From the NCBI GenBank assembly GCA_022822085.1, contig JAJECK010000105.1, positions 22,325 through 86,324 of the forward strand: DNA of 64,000 nt, read 5' to 3'. Positions 54,856 to 64,000 of this stretch are shown piece by piece. Both the position numbers and the translations under genes were made by a program. The notes beneath the pieces are model-generated. The model worked only from the letters and a program-made list of their open reading frames with translations, had not been told where the DNA came from and did no database searches. Each line of letters starts with the position of its first letter. The first letter of the stretch is position 1. Source of the stretch: Candidatus Poribacteria bacterium. GTDB lineage: Bacteria > Poribacteria > WGA-4E > WGA-3G.

Positions 54856-55956
54856 ATGAAATTGGCAACTTTCTCTTTTCTATGTTTCCTCTGTATCGGG
54901 ACAATCTGTATTCATAAATTCTTAATTTCAAATCAAGGAAAAAAGATGCCACAAACAATCTATATTGCAGGTAAAGCAGAACATTCACACGGTTATGATA
55001 TCTACTCCATAGAACAACAAGGAAAAGCAGTAGCTGAGATTGTCCCTGAACTCGGAAATAATTGCTACGCGTTCAGGGTAAGTGATGGAAATTTTTGGTA
55101 TCCCGTGATAGACTCTCCACCTGATTTAGAAACGTTGGAACAGCGACCAACTGCTTACGGCAATCCAATACTATTCCCTTTTCCCAACCGAATCCGAAAC
55201 GGAAAATGGGAATTTGAAGGAAAATCCTATCAGTTTGACAAACAACCTGAATCGCCAACGACAATACACGGACTACTATTGAATCTGCCCTATAACGTTG
55301 ACAAACATACCGCAGATGGAAACGGTGCGACGTTGGTTTGTTCACTAAATTCACAAGATTTTCCTGACATCAATCGTCAATATCCCTTTCCATTCAAAAT
55401 TGAGATTACCTATACAATTAAAGAGGCCGTATTAACAATGGATGTTATGATTAAGAACACGGGAGACCGGAATATGCCTATGGGGTATGGTATACATCCT
55501 TATTTTAGGGTAGACATTTCAGCCAAAGCGGATGTGTCAAAAGCTGTGATATCTGTTCCTGCAAACAAATATTGGGAATTGGATGATGTACTTGTTCCAA
55601 CTGGTAAGCAGCTCGATGTTGAAGGAACGCTTGATTTACGCTATGGACAACCGTTTGAAAAACTTAAACTTGATCATGTCTTTACAGATGTCAATTTAGT
55701 TGGCAGCGTAAGCCGATGTAGCATTGAAAATAAAGACACAGGACACGGTATGATAATGGAATCGGACGCACAATTTAGAGAATTGGTAGTTTATACACCG
55801 CCAGATAGAGATGCAATCTGTTTTGAACCTTATACCTGTCCCACAGATGCAATAAATCTGGAAGCGAAAGGCATTCCCGCAGGTGTAATTGTGCTTGCAC
55901 CTGATGAGACATTTTCAGCAACAGTGCGTATAATGGTAACTTATCCATCAAAATGA
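54856..55956 (+). CDS. Aldose 1-epimerase family protein
   Basis: A 366-residue galactose mutarotase-like protein. It has GNPILFPFPNRIRNGKWEFEG, TTIHGLLLN, MGYGIHPYFRVD (active-site His) and VVYTPPDRDAICFEPY (catalytic Glu). It interconverts the anomers of aldoses. The N-terminal 25 residues form a hydrophobic segment (signal or anchor); a start at an ATG near 54946 after AAGGA would give a cytoplasmic protein. I keep the longer frame. It is 15 bp from ThuA, so the two may share a transcript. Confidence 0.84.
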   Translation: MKLATFSFLCFLCIGTICIHKFLISNQGKKMPQTIYIAGKAEHSHGYDIYSIEQQGKAVAEIVPELGNNCYAFRVSDGNFWYPVIDSPPDLETLEQRPTAYGNPILFPFPNRIRNGKWEFEGKSYQFDKQPESPTTIHGLLLNLPYNVDKHTADGNGATLVCSLNSQDFPDINRQYPFPFKIEITYTIKEAVLTMDVMIKNTGDRNMPMGYGIHPYFRVDISAKADVSKAVISVPANKYWELDDVLVPTGKQLDVEGTLDLRYGQPFEKLKLDHVFTDVNLVGSVSRCSIENKDTGHGMIMESDAQFRELVVYTPPDRDAICFEPYTCPTDAINLEAKGIPAGVIVLAPDETFSATVRIMVTYPSK

Positions 55957-55976
55957 ACTGAGGATACCACAGGAAC

Positions 55977-56924
55977 ATGAGATACACCGTTCTGTTACTG
56001 TTCTCAATTCTATTCATATTTGCTAAACCTTGCGGTGCTGTCTATGAAGGAACTGCCAATGCAAACATCTTTATAAGATTATACGAACAACGCGGAGATT
56101 ACGGTAGACTGGCTCTCTGGCACGAAACTGCAGCGGAATGTCTAAACCTTATTTCCATTCCAATGAACAAAATTACGTACAATTACTACAAAAGTAACGG
56201 ATATGAAATATGGGAAAAGCGAGCAGAAAAGGAAGTACGCGAAATACATGAGCAAAGACAATTTCACCTTGAGCATGCAAAAACCGCATGGAAGAAGTCA
56301 AAAACTACTGAAAATGTCCTAAACGCAGAACGTGAAAAAATAGCAAAATATATGAAAATTTGGTTGCCACACTATCCTGATAGATTCTACACCTTTGGTA
56401 TATATGCCACATTTTTTAAAGAACAACAGGAACGTGCAGCGTTAAGAAAAGATTATTCAATAGTCCTAAAACTTGAAGCAGATGCAGCCGAAATGTGTGC
56501 TGCACAATATGACAAAATACCAATTGCTAACGGTTTAGATAATTACACAGAATTAAGGGACAAATATTTACGACATGCAACCTTACTACGAACTCTTGCT
56601 AAACCAAATCTAAAGAAGTTACCAAAAGACATACATATTGGAAAACACATACAAGACCAGAAAACAATAATACGAATCTTACCACAGAAGAGAGAAGATA
56701 ATATTCTTCATATTGCCACAGCAGATCAACGAATCAAAAACATAATCTCAAACCATAAGGTTGTTCGTGAATATGCATGGTTTCAAGGGTTCGCTTGGAC
56801 CGTCAGTTTCTATAACCATAGTTGGGGTAACCTCGCTATTGCAATTATTGATGACAAGACAGGGAAAATAATAGACATTTTAGAAGGTCAACACAAGTCC
56901 GATAAACACGAATATCTGGATTAG
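55977..56924 (+). CDS. Exported protein of unknown function
   Basis: A 315-residue protein with a signal peptide (MRYTVLLLFSILFIFAKPCG). It is mostly helical with many charged and aromatic residues (LALWHETAAECLNLISIPMN, YGTF-type YTFGIYATFFKEQQERAALR) and has a C-terminal region that may be a separate domain (IAIIDDKTGKIIDILEG). I do not recognise a domain. It lies 6 bp ahead of the subtilisin-like gene in the same direction, so the two are probably an operon, and it could be a partner, inhibitor or substrate of that protease. Confidence 0.6.
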   Translation: MRYTVLLLFSILFIFAKPCGAVYEGTANANIFIRLYEQRGDYGRLALWHETAAECLNLISIPMNKITYNYYKSNGYEIWEKRAEKEVREIHEQRQFHLEHAKTAWKKSKTTENVLNAEREKIAKYMKIWLPHYPDRFYTFGIYATFFKEQQERAALRKDYSIVLKLEADAAEMCAAQYDKIPIANGLDNYTELRDKYLRHATLLRTLAKPNLKKLPKDIHIGKHIQDQKTIIRILPQKREDNILHIATADQRIKNIISNHKVVREYAWFQGFAWTVSFYNHSWGNLAIAIIDDKTGKIIDILEGQHKSDKHEYLD

Positions 56925-56930
56925 TATCGT

Positions 56931-59900
56931 ATGAATCAGCAGTACTCAAAAACAATCCCGCATCTATCGGCTTCCCTGATTATCTGTATAATTAGTTGCT
57001 TTACGACTTACGGGAATGCTGCTACACCTGATATTACGACAGGTGAGTTATTAATTAAACTCACACCTGATGCTTATGTAGATTTTCAAAGTCTACATTC
57101 CAGATCCGCAATAACTTCGCTGTTCACAAAGCATAATGTCTTGTCTCAAAAACCCATCTTCCCAACTTCTACCAGTTCCGCCAATTTACGGCGGACATAT
57201 CTTCTTAGGTTTTCAATCACTGTAGATCTGCAAACACTCAAAACAGCGTTTGAAGAGAGTGACCTTATTGAAGAAGTTTGCTACAACTACTTGCGTTCCA
57301 CATTAGCGGATACCTTTGTGCCTAACGACCCACAATACCCTGAACAGTGGAGTCTACCATTAATGAAATTACCGGAAACATGGACGATTGAAAAAGGTAA
57401 TACAAGTGTAATCATTGCCATCATAGATTCTGGTATCGATTATCGGCACGAAGACCTGAAACAGAAAATCTGGAATAATCCTGATGAGATTCCCGAGAAT
57501 GGATTAGACGATGATGGGAACGGTTACATTGATGATATACACGGCTGGGATTTCACCGATGCACCAAATGTGCAAGCCGTAGGTGATTTCCTGGATGGAG
57601 ACAATGAACCCCTTGATGAATCTGGACACGGAACGCATGTTGCTGGAATTGCAGGCGCAATGCCAAATAACGGTATCGGTATTGCAGGAGTAGCATGGAA
57701 CTGCCCATTAATGGCGGTACGTGCAGGATTGTCTCTTGGCAGCAGTTCCCGCATGCAAGATGATGATTCCGCTGCAGCCATTGTCTACGCCACAGACAAT
57801 GGTGCCAGCATCATAAATATGAGTTGGGGTAGCGGGCAACACTCCTTTGTCATTCAAGATGCTATCGATTACGCCCATGCACACGGAGTGGTTATGATAG
57901 GTGCAGCAGGGAATTCAAAGGAATCCGAAAGTTTCTATCCTGCAGCATACCGAAAAGTAATCTCGGTTGCTTCTACGACTCAACACAAACAGCGTTTCCA
58001 CAGATCAAATTTTGGGGCATCGGTAGACATCGCAGCACCCGGAAATGCTATTCTCAGTACACAAATCAACAACAAATATCGCATACTAACAGGAACTTCT
58101 ATGGCAGCACCACATGTAGCAGGTGTTGCTGCATTGATGCTTTCAAAACGTCCAGCACTGACACACGAAGAAGTACGACAAATTCTCATCAACACATCAG
58201 ACGTTGTCACACAAGAAGATACCGATGAACCTGACCCAAAACTTGTTGGTGCTGGCACAGTCAATGCTGAACGCGCTCTGCTATCGAGCGGAGTTCTGCA
58301 AGCAAGAATTCATAAGCCACAAACAAACAGCGGCGGATCTACTTCTATCACATTTACCGGGACAGCAACTGGATACAAATTTGAACAGTGGCAGATGTTT
58401 TATGGTAGCTCTTCTGTTCCAACAAGTTTCACCCCCTTCACCGATCCTAATTCAACACCGAAAACCTTTGAACACTTAGTTGTCTGGGATACTACGACAA
58501 TACCTGAAGATGTTTACACTGTCCGACTTGTGGTCACAGGGGGTGACGGAGAACAGACACACGATCAGGTTGTGGTTACGGTAGACCGATCACCGCCTAA
58601 ATTCATTTCCATCACCGCAAATGAGGCATTATACGGAAATAGTTCCACGACTATTTTTACTTGGGCAACAGACGATATTACCCGCTGTTCATTATATTAT
58701 AGACACAGTGATAGGAACTCACCTTTTGCTACTATTGAGGAGAGGGAAATTGGTAAAGAGCATCTCTTTTCTCTGGATTTGACACAAGGACAATATCAAT
58801 TCTACTTTTCCGCTTTGAACACTGTCGGTCTAAAAACAATTGATGATAATAACGGAAAATATTATACTATTGATGTTGCCGGAAGTGCAATATCTCCGAA
58901 TGGATATGTTGAAACAAGTCTCGGTATGTCTTCACTGCATATTGCCAATACCGTTACAGACTTTGATAAGGATGGGTTACCCGAATTTGTTGCAACACCG
59001 TTGTCTGATTCTTCTTCAAACGGATTGATAATACCAAATAGTCTTGTCATTTACGAACGCACGCAATCAGGAAAATATGTCCCAGCACATACGTTAACTC
59101 AAAATATAAACGTAGTTGATTCTGTAGAAAGTCAGAATTCGGGTATTGACTTAGATACATTTACACCCTGGGCGGTTGATGATACAGACAACGATGGTTT
59201 GATGGAAGTCCTCGCCAGTGATAAAGAACGAACTTTTTTGATAGAAAGCACAAAACCTAACGGATATCCGACACATATCGTCTGGGAGACTCCATTCATA
59301 TCAGGTGGGGAAAGTGCTGACCTTGATGGAGATGGTAAAATTGAAATCGTGGGAGTTGATAACAATAACAATCGAATTTTAATCTTTGAGAACATAGGAA
59401 ATAACAACTTCGATAGAACTGTAGAATTAACCAACGAATCTGATGGGAAAAATATTTTTACGCAACAGATAGTAATAAATGACTTCAATAGTGATAGCAA
59501 TGTTGATATGGTATTTGGTGATAGTGAAGGCGAACTGTTTGTATATACCGCTATAGCGAACGACAGTTTCAACCTGCAATGGCAAAAGCAACTCAACATT
59601 GATGATGTTAAGTTATTAACCTCAGGAGATTTAACAAGGGATGGGAAACCAGAGTTAGTAGTAGGTGGCACGCTGTCACCACCAGGTCTGTCTGCTGCCT
59701 CACCTATCTGGAAGTTCCTTATCTACACATATATTTCCGGAAAATATAGGTTGCTATGGGAACAGGCAATTGCTCCGTATCGCTTAAATGGAAATAGCAT
59801 CGCAATCGCTGATGTTAATGGTGATAAGTATAATGAACTTATCATAAATACATTTCCTAATCTATACATAATGGAATGGGACAGAAATACATTTATTCCA

Positions 59901-60959
59901 TCATATTACAAACAAGTTTCTGAGACACCAGCACTGTTCACCGCTGATCTGAATAACAATAGTTTTGATGAACTCTATATCAATGTTGACGAGAGGTTAA
60001 GTATCATTGAATCGGCTACAGCGACAAATAGTAACGCCGTGGATGCACTCATACCATGGGGCGTTACCGCCACACCGATAACAGACAAAGTAGTTCAGGT
60101 TCAGTGGGAAGCAATTGAAACAACAAAAGCACAAACCGTATTTACAGTGTATCGAGCACTTGGAGAAAAACAGAAAGAACCATCAGACTCCAAATTTGAA
60201 ATAATCAAACAGGACTTTACTTCTACCAGATATTTAGACAGAACAGTTAAGACAGATAAGACCTATTGGTATGCTGTCACAGCAAAGGAAGAAAACGGAA
60301 TTGAAACTGATCGTAGCGAATCAGTTTCTGCTACACCGCGTTCTGCCCCAAAAATAATGAAAACTAACTATCACCCCCCCAATTGGATTATTGTCACCTT
60401 TGATAGACAGATGAGTTCAAACATTAGCGATGAAAGACGATATCTTTTGCGGGAGGTTAGTCAACTGGAAGGACTTATACCGATGTCCGCAATCCGTGAT
60501 AGAACAGGAACGCGTGCACTCTTAACATTCAATACAGAGAAAATACAGGCACTAACAACCGCGCCGACAAGCCAATATGAGATCGCTATAAACAACATTT
60601 CTGATATTGATAAAAACCAAATTCGTGCCGTTACAAGTCCTGTAGAATTGCAACAAAATAGTATCATATCTGAGGTTAAGGATTTTAACCAACTTCGTGT
60701 ATATCCGAATCCTGTCCGTCCCAACATAGCAGACAAAGGGGCAATTACCTTTGATAGAGTCCCAACAGGCACCCATATCCAACTTTTCACACCAAAAGGT
60801 GAACTCCTTGAGAATTTGAACGTTACAGAAAACGATGGCAATAGCAAAGAATGGTGGTTGACAAATGCTACTATCGGTGATGTAGCTACAGGTATCTATA
60901 TCTATATTCTTGAATATGACGCTCAAAAGAAAGTTGGTAAAATTGCTGTAATTAAGTAA
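56931..60959 (+). CDS. Large secreted subtilisin-like protease (S8) with FG-GAP repeats and sorting-like C-terminus
   Basis: A 1342-residue exported protease. The S8 triad is complete: Asp in IIDSGIDYRHEDL (near 165), His in GHGTHVAGIAG (near 232) and Ser in GTSMAAPHVAG (near 389). After this come an Ig-like region, about six FG-GAP/VCBS repeats (DFDKDGLPEF, DTDNDGLMEV, DLDGDGKIEI and similar Ca-binding loops), a fibronectin-like domain and a C-terminus LRVYPNPVRPN...GKIAVIK that resembles a type IX secretion sorting domain. It probably breaks down host or matrix proteins at the cell surface. It is a putative operon partner of the exported gene upstream. Confidence 0.9.
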   Translation: MNQQYSKTIPHLSASLIICIISCFTTYGNAATPDITTGELLIKLTPDAYVDFQSLHSRSAITSLFTKHNVLSQKPIFPTSTSSANLRRTYLLRFSITVDLQTLKTAFEESDLIEEVCYNYLRSTLADTFVPNDPQYPEQWSLPLMKLPETWTIEKGNTSVIIAIIDSGIDYRHEDLKQKIWNNPDEIPENGLDDDGNGYIDDIHGWDFTDAPNVQAVGDFLDGDNEPLDESGHGTHVAGIAGAMPNNGIGIAGVAWNCPLMAVRAGLSLGSSSRMQDDDSAAAIVYATDNGASIINMSWGSGQHSFVIQDAIDYAHAHGVVMIGAAGNSKESESFYPAAYRKVISVASTTQHKQRFHRSNFGASVDIAAPGNAILSTQINNKYRILTGTSMAAPHVAGVAALMLSKRPALTHEEVRQILINTSDVVTQEDTDEPDPKLVGAGTVNAERALLSSGVLQARIHKPQTNSGGSTSITFTGTATGYKFEQWQMFYGSSSVPTSFTPFTDPNSTPKTFEHLVVWDTTTIPEDVYTVRLVVTGGDGEQTHDQVVVTVDRSPPKFISITANEALYGNSSTTIFTWATDDITRCSLYYRHSDRNSPFATIEEREIGKEHLFSLDLTQGQYQFYFSALNTVGLKTIDDNNGKYYTIDVAGSAISPNGYVETSLGMSSLHIANTVTDFDKDGLPEFVATPLSDSSSNGLIIPNSLVIYERTQSGKYVPAHTLTQNINVVDSVESQNSGIDLDTFTPWAVDDTDNDGLMEVLASDKERTFLIESTKPNGYPTHIVWETPFISGGESADLDGDGKIEIVGVDNNNNRILIFENIGNNNFDRTVELTNESDGKNIFTQQIVINDFNSDSNVDMVFGDSEGELFVYTAIANDSFNLQWQKQLNIDDVKLLTSGDLTRDGKPELVVGGTLSPPGLSAASPIWKFLIYTYISGKYRLLWEQAIAPYRLNGNSIAIADVNGDKYNELIINTFPNLYIMEWDRNTFIPSYYKQVSETPALFTADLNNNSFDELYINVDERLSIIESATATNSNAVDALIPWGVTATPITDKVVQVQWEAIETTKAQTVFTVYRALGEKQKEPSDSKFEIIKQDFTSTRYLDRTVKTDKTYWYAVTAKEENGIETDRSESVSATPRSAPKIMKTNYHPPNWIIVTFDRQMSSNISDERRYLLREVSQLEGLIPMSAIRDRTGTRALLTFNTEKIQALTTAPTSQYEIAINNISDIDKNQIRAVTSPVELQQNSIISEVKDFNQLRVYPNPVRPNIADKGAITFDRVPTGTHIQLFTPKGELLENLNVTENDGNSKEWWLTNATIGDVATGIYIYILEYDAQKKVGKIAVIK

Positions 60960-61010
60960 TTTCCTTATACGAATTTAATTCTTGGAATTATCAGATACAG
61001 GAATTCAATT

Positions 61011-61907
61011 ATGGACGAATTCATACTTATCGCAAATCCTATTTCCGGTAAAGGTAAGGGAAAATCCGTTGCTGAACAAGCACACAAAGCTCTTACTACT
61101 GCAAACCGAAAAGGTGAGTTAAAACTTACAACCGGTATGGGAGATGCAAAACGATTTACACAGGAAGCTGTCTCAAACGGTATCAAATGGATAATTGCAT
61201 GTGGTGGTGACGGCACACTACACGAGGTTGTCAACACAATCGCAGGCAATACAGATATTACGTTGGGGGTGTTACCGTGTGGACGAGGAAATGATTTGGC
61301 AACTGCCATGAACATTTCACGAAAACCACAGCAAGCTATTCAAACTTTGCTAACTGGCACCATTAAAAGTATGGATTTAGGGCATGTCCGTTCAGAAAAA
61401 GGAAGTGAACACTATTTTACAACAATAGCCACTTGTGGCTATGATACAGAGGTAAGTCGTCTCGCTGCGTCTCGATCCACGCCATTTGCCGGTACTGCAT
61501 CATATATTTACGCCGCAATCGTAACACTTAAAAACTATGAATGTCCATCTGTACGTATTGAAGGAGACTTCGGGATATATGAAAACCCGATTTTACTCAC
61601 CGCAACAGGAAATACAAGTAGTTATGGCGGGGGATTTAAAATTGTACCGAATGCTCAATTTGATGATGGACTTTTTGATGTTTGTATCATTCGTTCAGTA
61701 TCATCCTTTACGGTACTCGGACTTATGGTTACGCTATTTTGGGGGGGGCACACATTTCATCCTGCAGTGGAAATTCATCAAACCAAAAGTTTAAGGATTG
61801 AAACCAACCCACCAGTGATGCTATATGCCGATGGCGAACCGATGTGTGAAACTCCGGCAACGATTGAGATAATTAAGCATGGACTCAATGTCGTTGCATC
61901 ATCTTGA
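61011..61907 (+). CDS. Diacylglycerol/lipid kinase family protein (DagK/YegS type)
   Basis: A 298-residue cytoplasmic kinase. The nucleotide-binding motif ACGGDGTLHEV is present, as are NPISGKGKG at the start, LPCGRGNDLATAM, a conserved SYGGGFKIVPNA near the middle and DGEPMCETPATIEI at the end. Members phosphorylate diacylglycerol or related lipids; some are sphingosine kinases. Length is typical. It follows the protease gene by 51 bp and may be transcribed separately. Confidence 0.9.
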   Translation: MDEFILIANPISGKGKGKSVAEQAHKALTTANRKGELKLTTGMGDAKRFTQEAVSNGIKWIIACGGDGTLHEVVNTIAGNTDITLGVLPCGRGNDLATAMNISRKPQQAIQTLLTGTIKSMDLGHVRSEKGSEHYFTTIATCGYDTEVSRLAASRSTPFAGTASYIYAAIVTLKNYECPSVRIEGDFGIYENPILLTATGNTSSYGGGFKIVPNAQFDDGLFDVCIIRSVSSFTVLGLMVTLFWGGHTFHPAVEIHQTKSLRIETNPPVMLYADGEPMCETPATIEIIKHGLNVVASS

Positions 61908-62084
61908 GTGAAGAATGCTTGATATTAAAGTGTATTACTATTTACATGAAAAAATGATATATTCTTAAATAAATTGGAATATATCGGTTTGTAGGAAGGA
62001 ACACTGATTCCTAACTATCAATCACAATTTGAGAATGTCTGACTAATAACCTGATAACTTATTTTACTTCATTAAAAACAAATT

Positions 62085-63212
62085 ATGAATGCCATAGAAT
62101 TAACTAAAACACTTATCGGATACGACACAGTAAGTCCAAATAGTAACGTTGAAGTCATGGATTTCCTAACCCAAACATTAGAATCTGTCGGTTGCGAAGT
62201 CGAACGGGTTGAATATAACGATCCCGCAGGTGTGCTAAAAGTAAATCTGATTGGTAGAAAAGGACCTAATAATGGTCAACGCGGTTTAGCACTACTCGGT
62301 CACATAGATACCGTCCCCGCAATCGGATGGTCCGAGAACCCCTTTGAAGCACGAATCGTTGATGGGAAAATGTATGGACGCGGCAGCTGCGATATGAAAG
62401 GCAGTGTCGCATGCATGATTGCGGTTGCATCACGTTATGACGCTTCTAACCTACATGCGCCGCTCTATGTAGTTATCACCGCTGATGAAGAGGTAGGTTA
62501 TTTCGGGGCGACTGCCGTCGCCGAAAAATCGGATATGTTTAATAATATACACGGTTTTCCACAATACGGTGTAGTCGGTGAACCCACGGAATTGAAAGCT
62601 GTATATGCCCATAAAGGGGCAGTCCGATTTTCAGTTACCGCGTATGGACGCGCAGCACACAGCAGCACAGGTGAGGGGGACAATGCAAACCTTAAACTCA
62701 TTCCATTTCTTGCTGAAATGCGAGATATCCATCAAGAATTGATGTCTGATCCACAATACTTCAATTCTGAATTCACACCACCCTATACTGATTGGAATAT
62801 CACTATCAGCGATGGAGAATGTACTGCAAACATCACCGCTCCGAAAAGTGTATGTAATATCAACTACCGTCCGATGCCGGGTGATGATATACAGTATTGG
62901 ATTGATCGTGGACGAGATGCAGCAGAAAAATATGGACTGGAATTTGACCTGTTCATCAACGCCGGACCTGTCCGCACACCACCCGATGCAGAAATCATCA
63001 AAGCAGCACTGGAAATCACTAGAGACACAAAACCACATACCGTAGCATACAGTACTGATGCTGCGAAATTCTCTAAGCACATGGAAACTGTCATTATAGG
63101 ACCAGGAAGTATACTACAGGCACATACTGTTGATGAATGGATGGCATTAGATCAGTTTGAGAAGGGAATTGACATCTTTAGTCAGTTTGTTGATCGGTTT
63201 TGCGTTTCGTAG
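62085..63212 (+). CDS. M20 family deacetylase (acetylornithine deacetylase-like)
   Basis: A 375-residue zinc amidohydrolase. Metal ligands and catalytic motifs are GHIDTVP (His73, Asp75), GRGSCDMKGS (Asp103), ADEEVG (Glu135/136) and GRAAHSS, with AYSTDAAKFSKH near the C-terminus. It resembles ArgE-type deacetylases more than the M20 protein at 17958. Its natural substrate is probably an acylated amino acid. No arginine gene is adjacent. Confidence 0.86.
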   Translation: MNAIELTKTLIGYDTVSPNSNVEVMDFLTQTLESVGCEVERVEYNDPAGVLKVNLIGRKGPNNGQRGLALLGHIDTVPAIGWSENPFEARIVDGKMYGRGSCDMKGSVACMIAVASRYDASNLHAPLYVVITADEEVGYFGATAVAEKSDMFNNIHGFPQYGVVGEPTELKAVYAHKGAVRFSVTAYGRAAHSSTGEGDNANLKLIPFLAEMRDIHQELMSDPQYFNSEFTPPYTDWNITISDGECTANITAPKSVCNINYRPMPGDDIQYWIDRGRDAAEKYGLEFDLFINAGPVRTPPDAEIIKAALEITRDTKPHTVAYSTDAAKFSKHMETVIIGPGSILQAHTVDEWMALDQFEKGIDIFSQFVDRFCVS

Positions 63213-63479
63213 GATTAGAGTGCACAGCGATAGGGTTGCTTTAATGCAGTTTAAGTTATTAATTCGGAATTATACTATGAAGTCATATTGAGTAAAATAC
63301 AAAGATGTCGTAAAATAGGAAAAGCATAGGAGATAATTTATGTCTCTTTCTTTACACTTTAGATCTCTATTACTCTATAAGGTGTTATTATGGTAGACGA
63401 GGTTCAACAGTCCCGAGATACAACGGTATTCCCAATCAGGTTTCCCGAAAGGATTTTAATCGTTATATCTAACCCATCT
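63213..63479. other. Intergenic stretch with no recognisable gene
   Basis: Only short open frames without conserved content occur here. The decayed transposase begins at about its right end. Confidence 0.4.
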
Positions 63480-63715
63480 AAAGAAATGTGTAAAGTTCCA
63501 AAACCGAAACTTTCCTTTCTACAAGATATTCAACTATATTCTCTATGTTTTGCGGACTGGCATTCAATAAATTAACTCCGAATACGGCATCCTGAACTCC
63601 ATTGGTCTAATGTCTATAAATGCCATAATCGCTGGTCAAAAGATGGTTCCTACCTATCAGAAACTTTTTGAGGTATTCGTAGAACATCTGCTTGATACCG
63701 ACCAACTTGACACCT
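63480..63715 (+). pseudogene. Decayed transposase fragment (IS5-like DDE type)
   Basis: Three frames carry pieces of one transposase in order: KIFNYILYVLRTGIQ (near 63520), NRWSKDGSY (near 63630) and KLFEVFVEHLLDTDQLDT (near 63660-63712), with stops and frameshifts between them. This is the layout of N-terminal parts of IS5/IS4-type transposases (LRTGIQW, RWSKDGSWQKLFE, HLLDTDQLDLSV). No ends of the element are clear. I am moderately sure of the family and sure that it is broken. Confidence 0.6.
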
Positions 63716-63925
63716 AACTTTCGTGCGACCTTTCAACGATTCTTAGATCGTACTCGTTATGAGTTCATAGCAAAACTTGAGGTGCTACTCCCTAAAAATA
63801 CCCAGCTGAGTTGCTCATCATTCAATAAACTTTTTTATAATATTTTTTTGTTGCACAAAAAATGGGTGTGTAAAGTTTTTGCACAAATCTAAATTTAGGT
63901 ATTTGTTGCGATGTACATAGAAAAA

Positions 63926-63969
63926 TGGTATCCTTTCCAAATAATCTATTAGAATAGGAGAGGATACCA
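63926..63969 (+). promoter_or_regulatory. Hairpin holding the ribosome-binding site of the edge gene
   Basis: A 13-bp inverted repeat with one mismatch (TGGTATCCTTTCC at 63926-63938; GGAGAGGATACCA at 63957-63969). The right arm contains GGAGAGG, the Shine-Dalgarno sequence of the ATG at 63970, so folding would hide it. Confidence 0.55.
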
Positions 63970-64000
63970 ATGATTAGTATAACATTAGATCGTTGTGAAA
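63970..64000 (+). CDS. Start of a gene cut by the window edge
   Basis: The ATG at 63970 follows GGAGAGG by six bases and reads MISITLDRCE before the window ends. Too little is visible to name the product. A second transposase is possible, since the flank is transposon-like. Confidence 0.4.
   Translation, partial: MISITLDRCE

Overview
The window most likely comes from a member of Candidatus Poribacteria, or a close relative in the Planctomycetes/Poribacteria range. This is inferred from gene content, not from a marker gene. It has two planctomycete-type cytochrome proteins of the DUF1549/DUF1553 (PSCyt/PSD1) kind, four phytanoyl-CoA dioxygenase-like proteins, two SUMF1-type proteins, secreted leucine-rich-repeat and LamG proteins, an RNHCP protein, a ThuA-like protein and many small palindromic repeats. 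The DNA is AT-leaning. I see no rRNA, tRNA or CRISPR array.

Layout. 1-3.6 kb: three tandem leucine-rich-repeat genes on the minus strand; the first runs off the left edge and the third has lost its 5' end to a repeat. 3.8-7.8 kb: a very large PSCyt/PSD1 protein. 7.9-9.3 kb: a scar-like region with a frameshifted nuclease-like gene, a duplicated tail of a methyltransferase gene and an orphan antitoxin-like gene. 9.3-12.9 kb: a minus-strand operon with two PhyH dioxygenases, a Gfo/Idh/MocA oxidoreductase and a methyltransferase. 13.0-15.1 kb: two SUMF1 paralogues from a segmental duplication, with the remnant of a third gene between them. 15.3-19.2 kb: plus-strand metabolic genes (TIM-barrel isomerase, BioF-like enzyme, cupin, M20 peptidase). 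19.4-24.6 kb: a WD40 protein, then a compact four-gene operon of AAA ATPase, TOPRIM-like protein, RNHCP zinc protein and OmpA/MotB-like coiled-coil protein. This operon is the best candidate for an undescribed system. 24.6-28.3 kb: a sugar operon (RhaI-like isomerase, oxidoreductase, RpiA, secreted protein).

28.4-37.7 kb holds a frameshifted membrane protein, a second PSCyt/PSD1 protein, Lon, a CapA-like protein coupled to a coiled-coil protein, a class II aldolase-like protein and a frameshifted nuclease-like gene. 37.8-46.4 kb holds fumC, two PhyH proteins, a TIM-barrel isomerase, small unknowns, a protein with a domain like the Anabaena sensory rhodopsin transducer, an RmlB-like dehydratase, an aldo/keto reductase and a thiamine-binding protein. 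46.5-54.1 kb is a secretion-rich stretch: two proteins built from one repeated module, a LamG protein and three serine beta-lactamase-like hydrolases. The module and LamG proteins share a short C-terminal motif. 54.2-63.2 kb holds ThuA, aldose 1-epimerase, a secreted unknown, a 1342-residue subtilisin-like protease, a lipid kinase and an M20 deacetylase. The right edge has a decayed transposase and the start of a new gene behind a hairpin.

Together the genes suggest a heterotroph that breaks down complex host or sponge polymers: secreted hydrolases and binding proteins, sugar isomerases and oxidoreductases, and Fe(II)/2-oxoglutarate oxygenases. The window carries many MITE-like elements, local duplications and three genes that each appear to lack one base.
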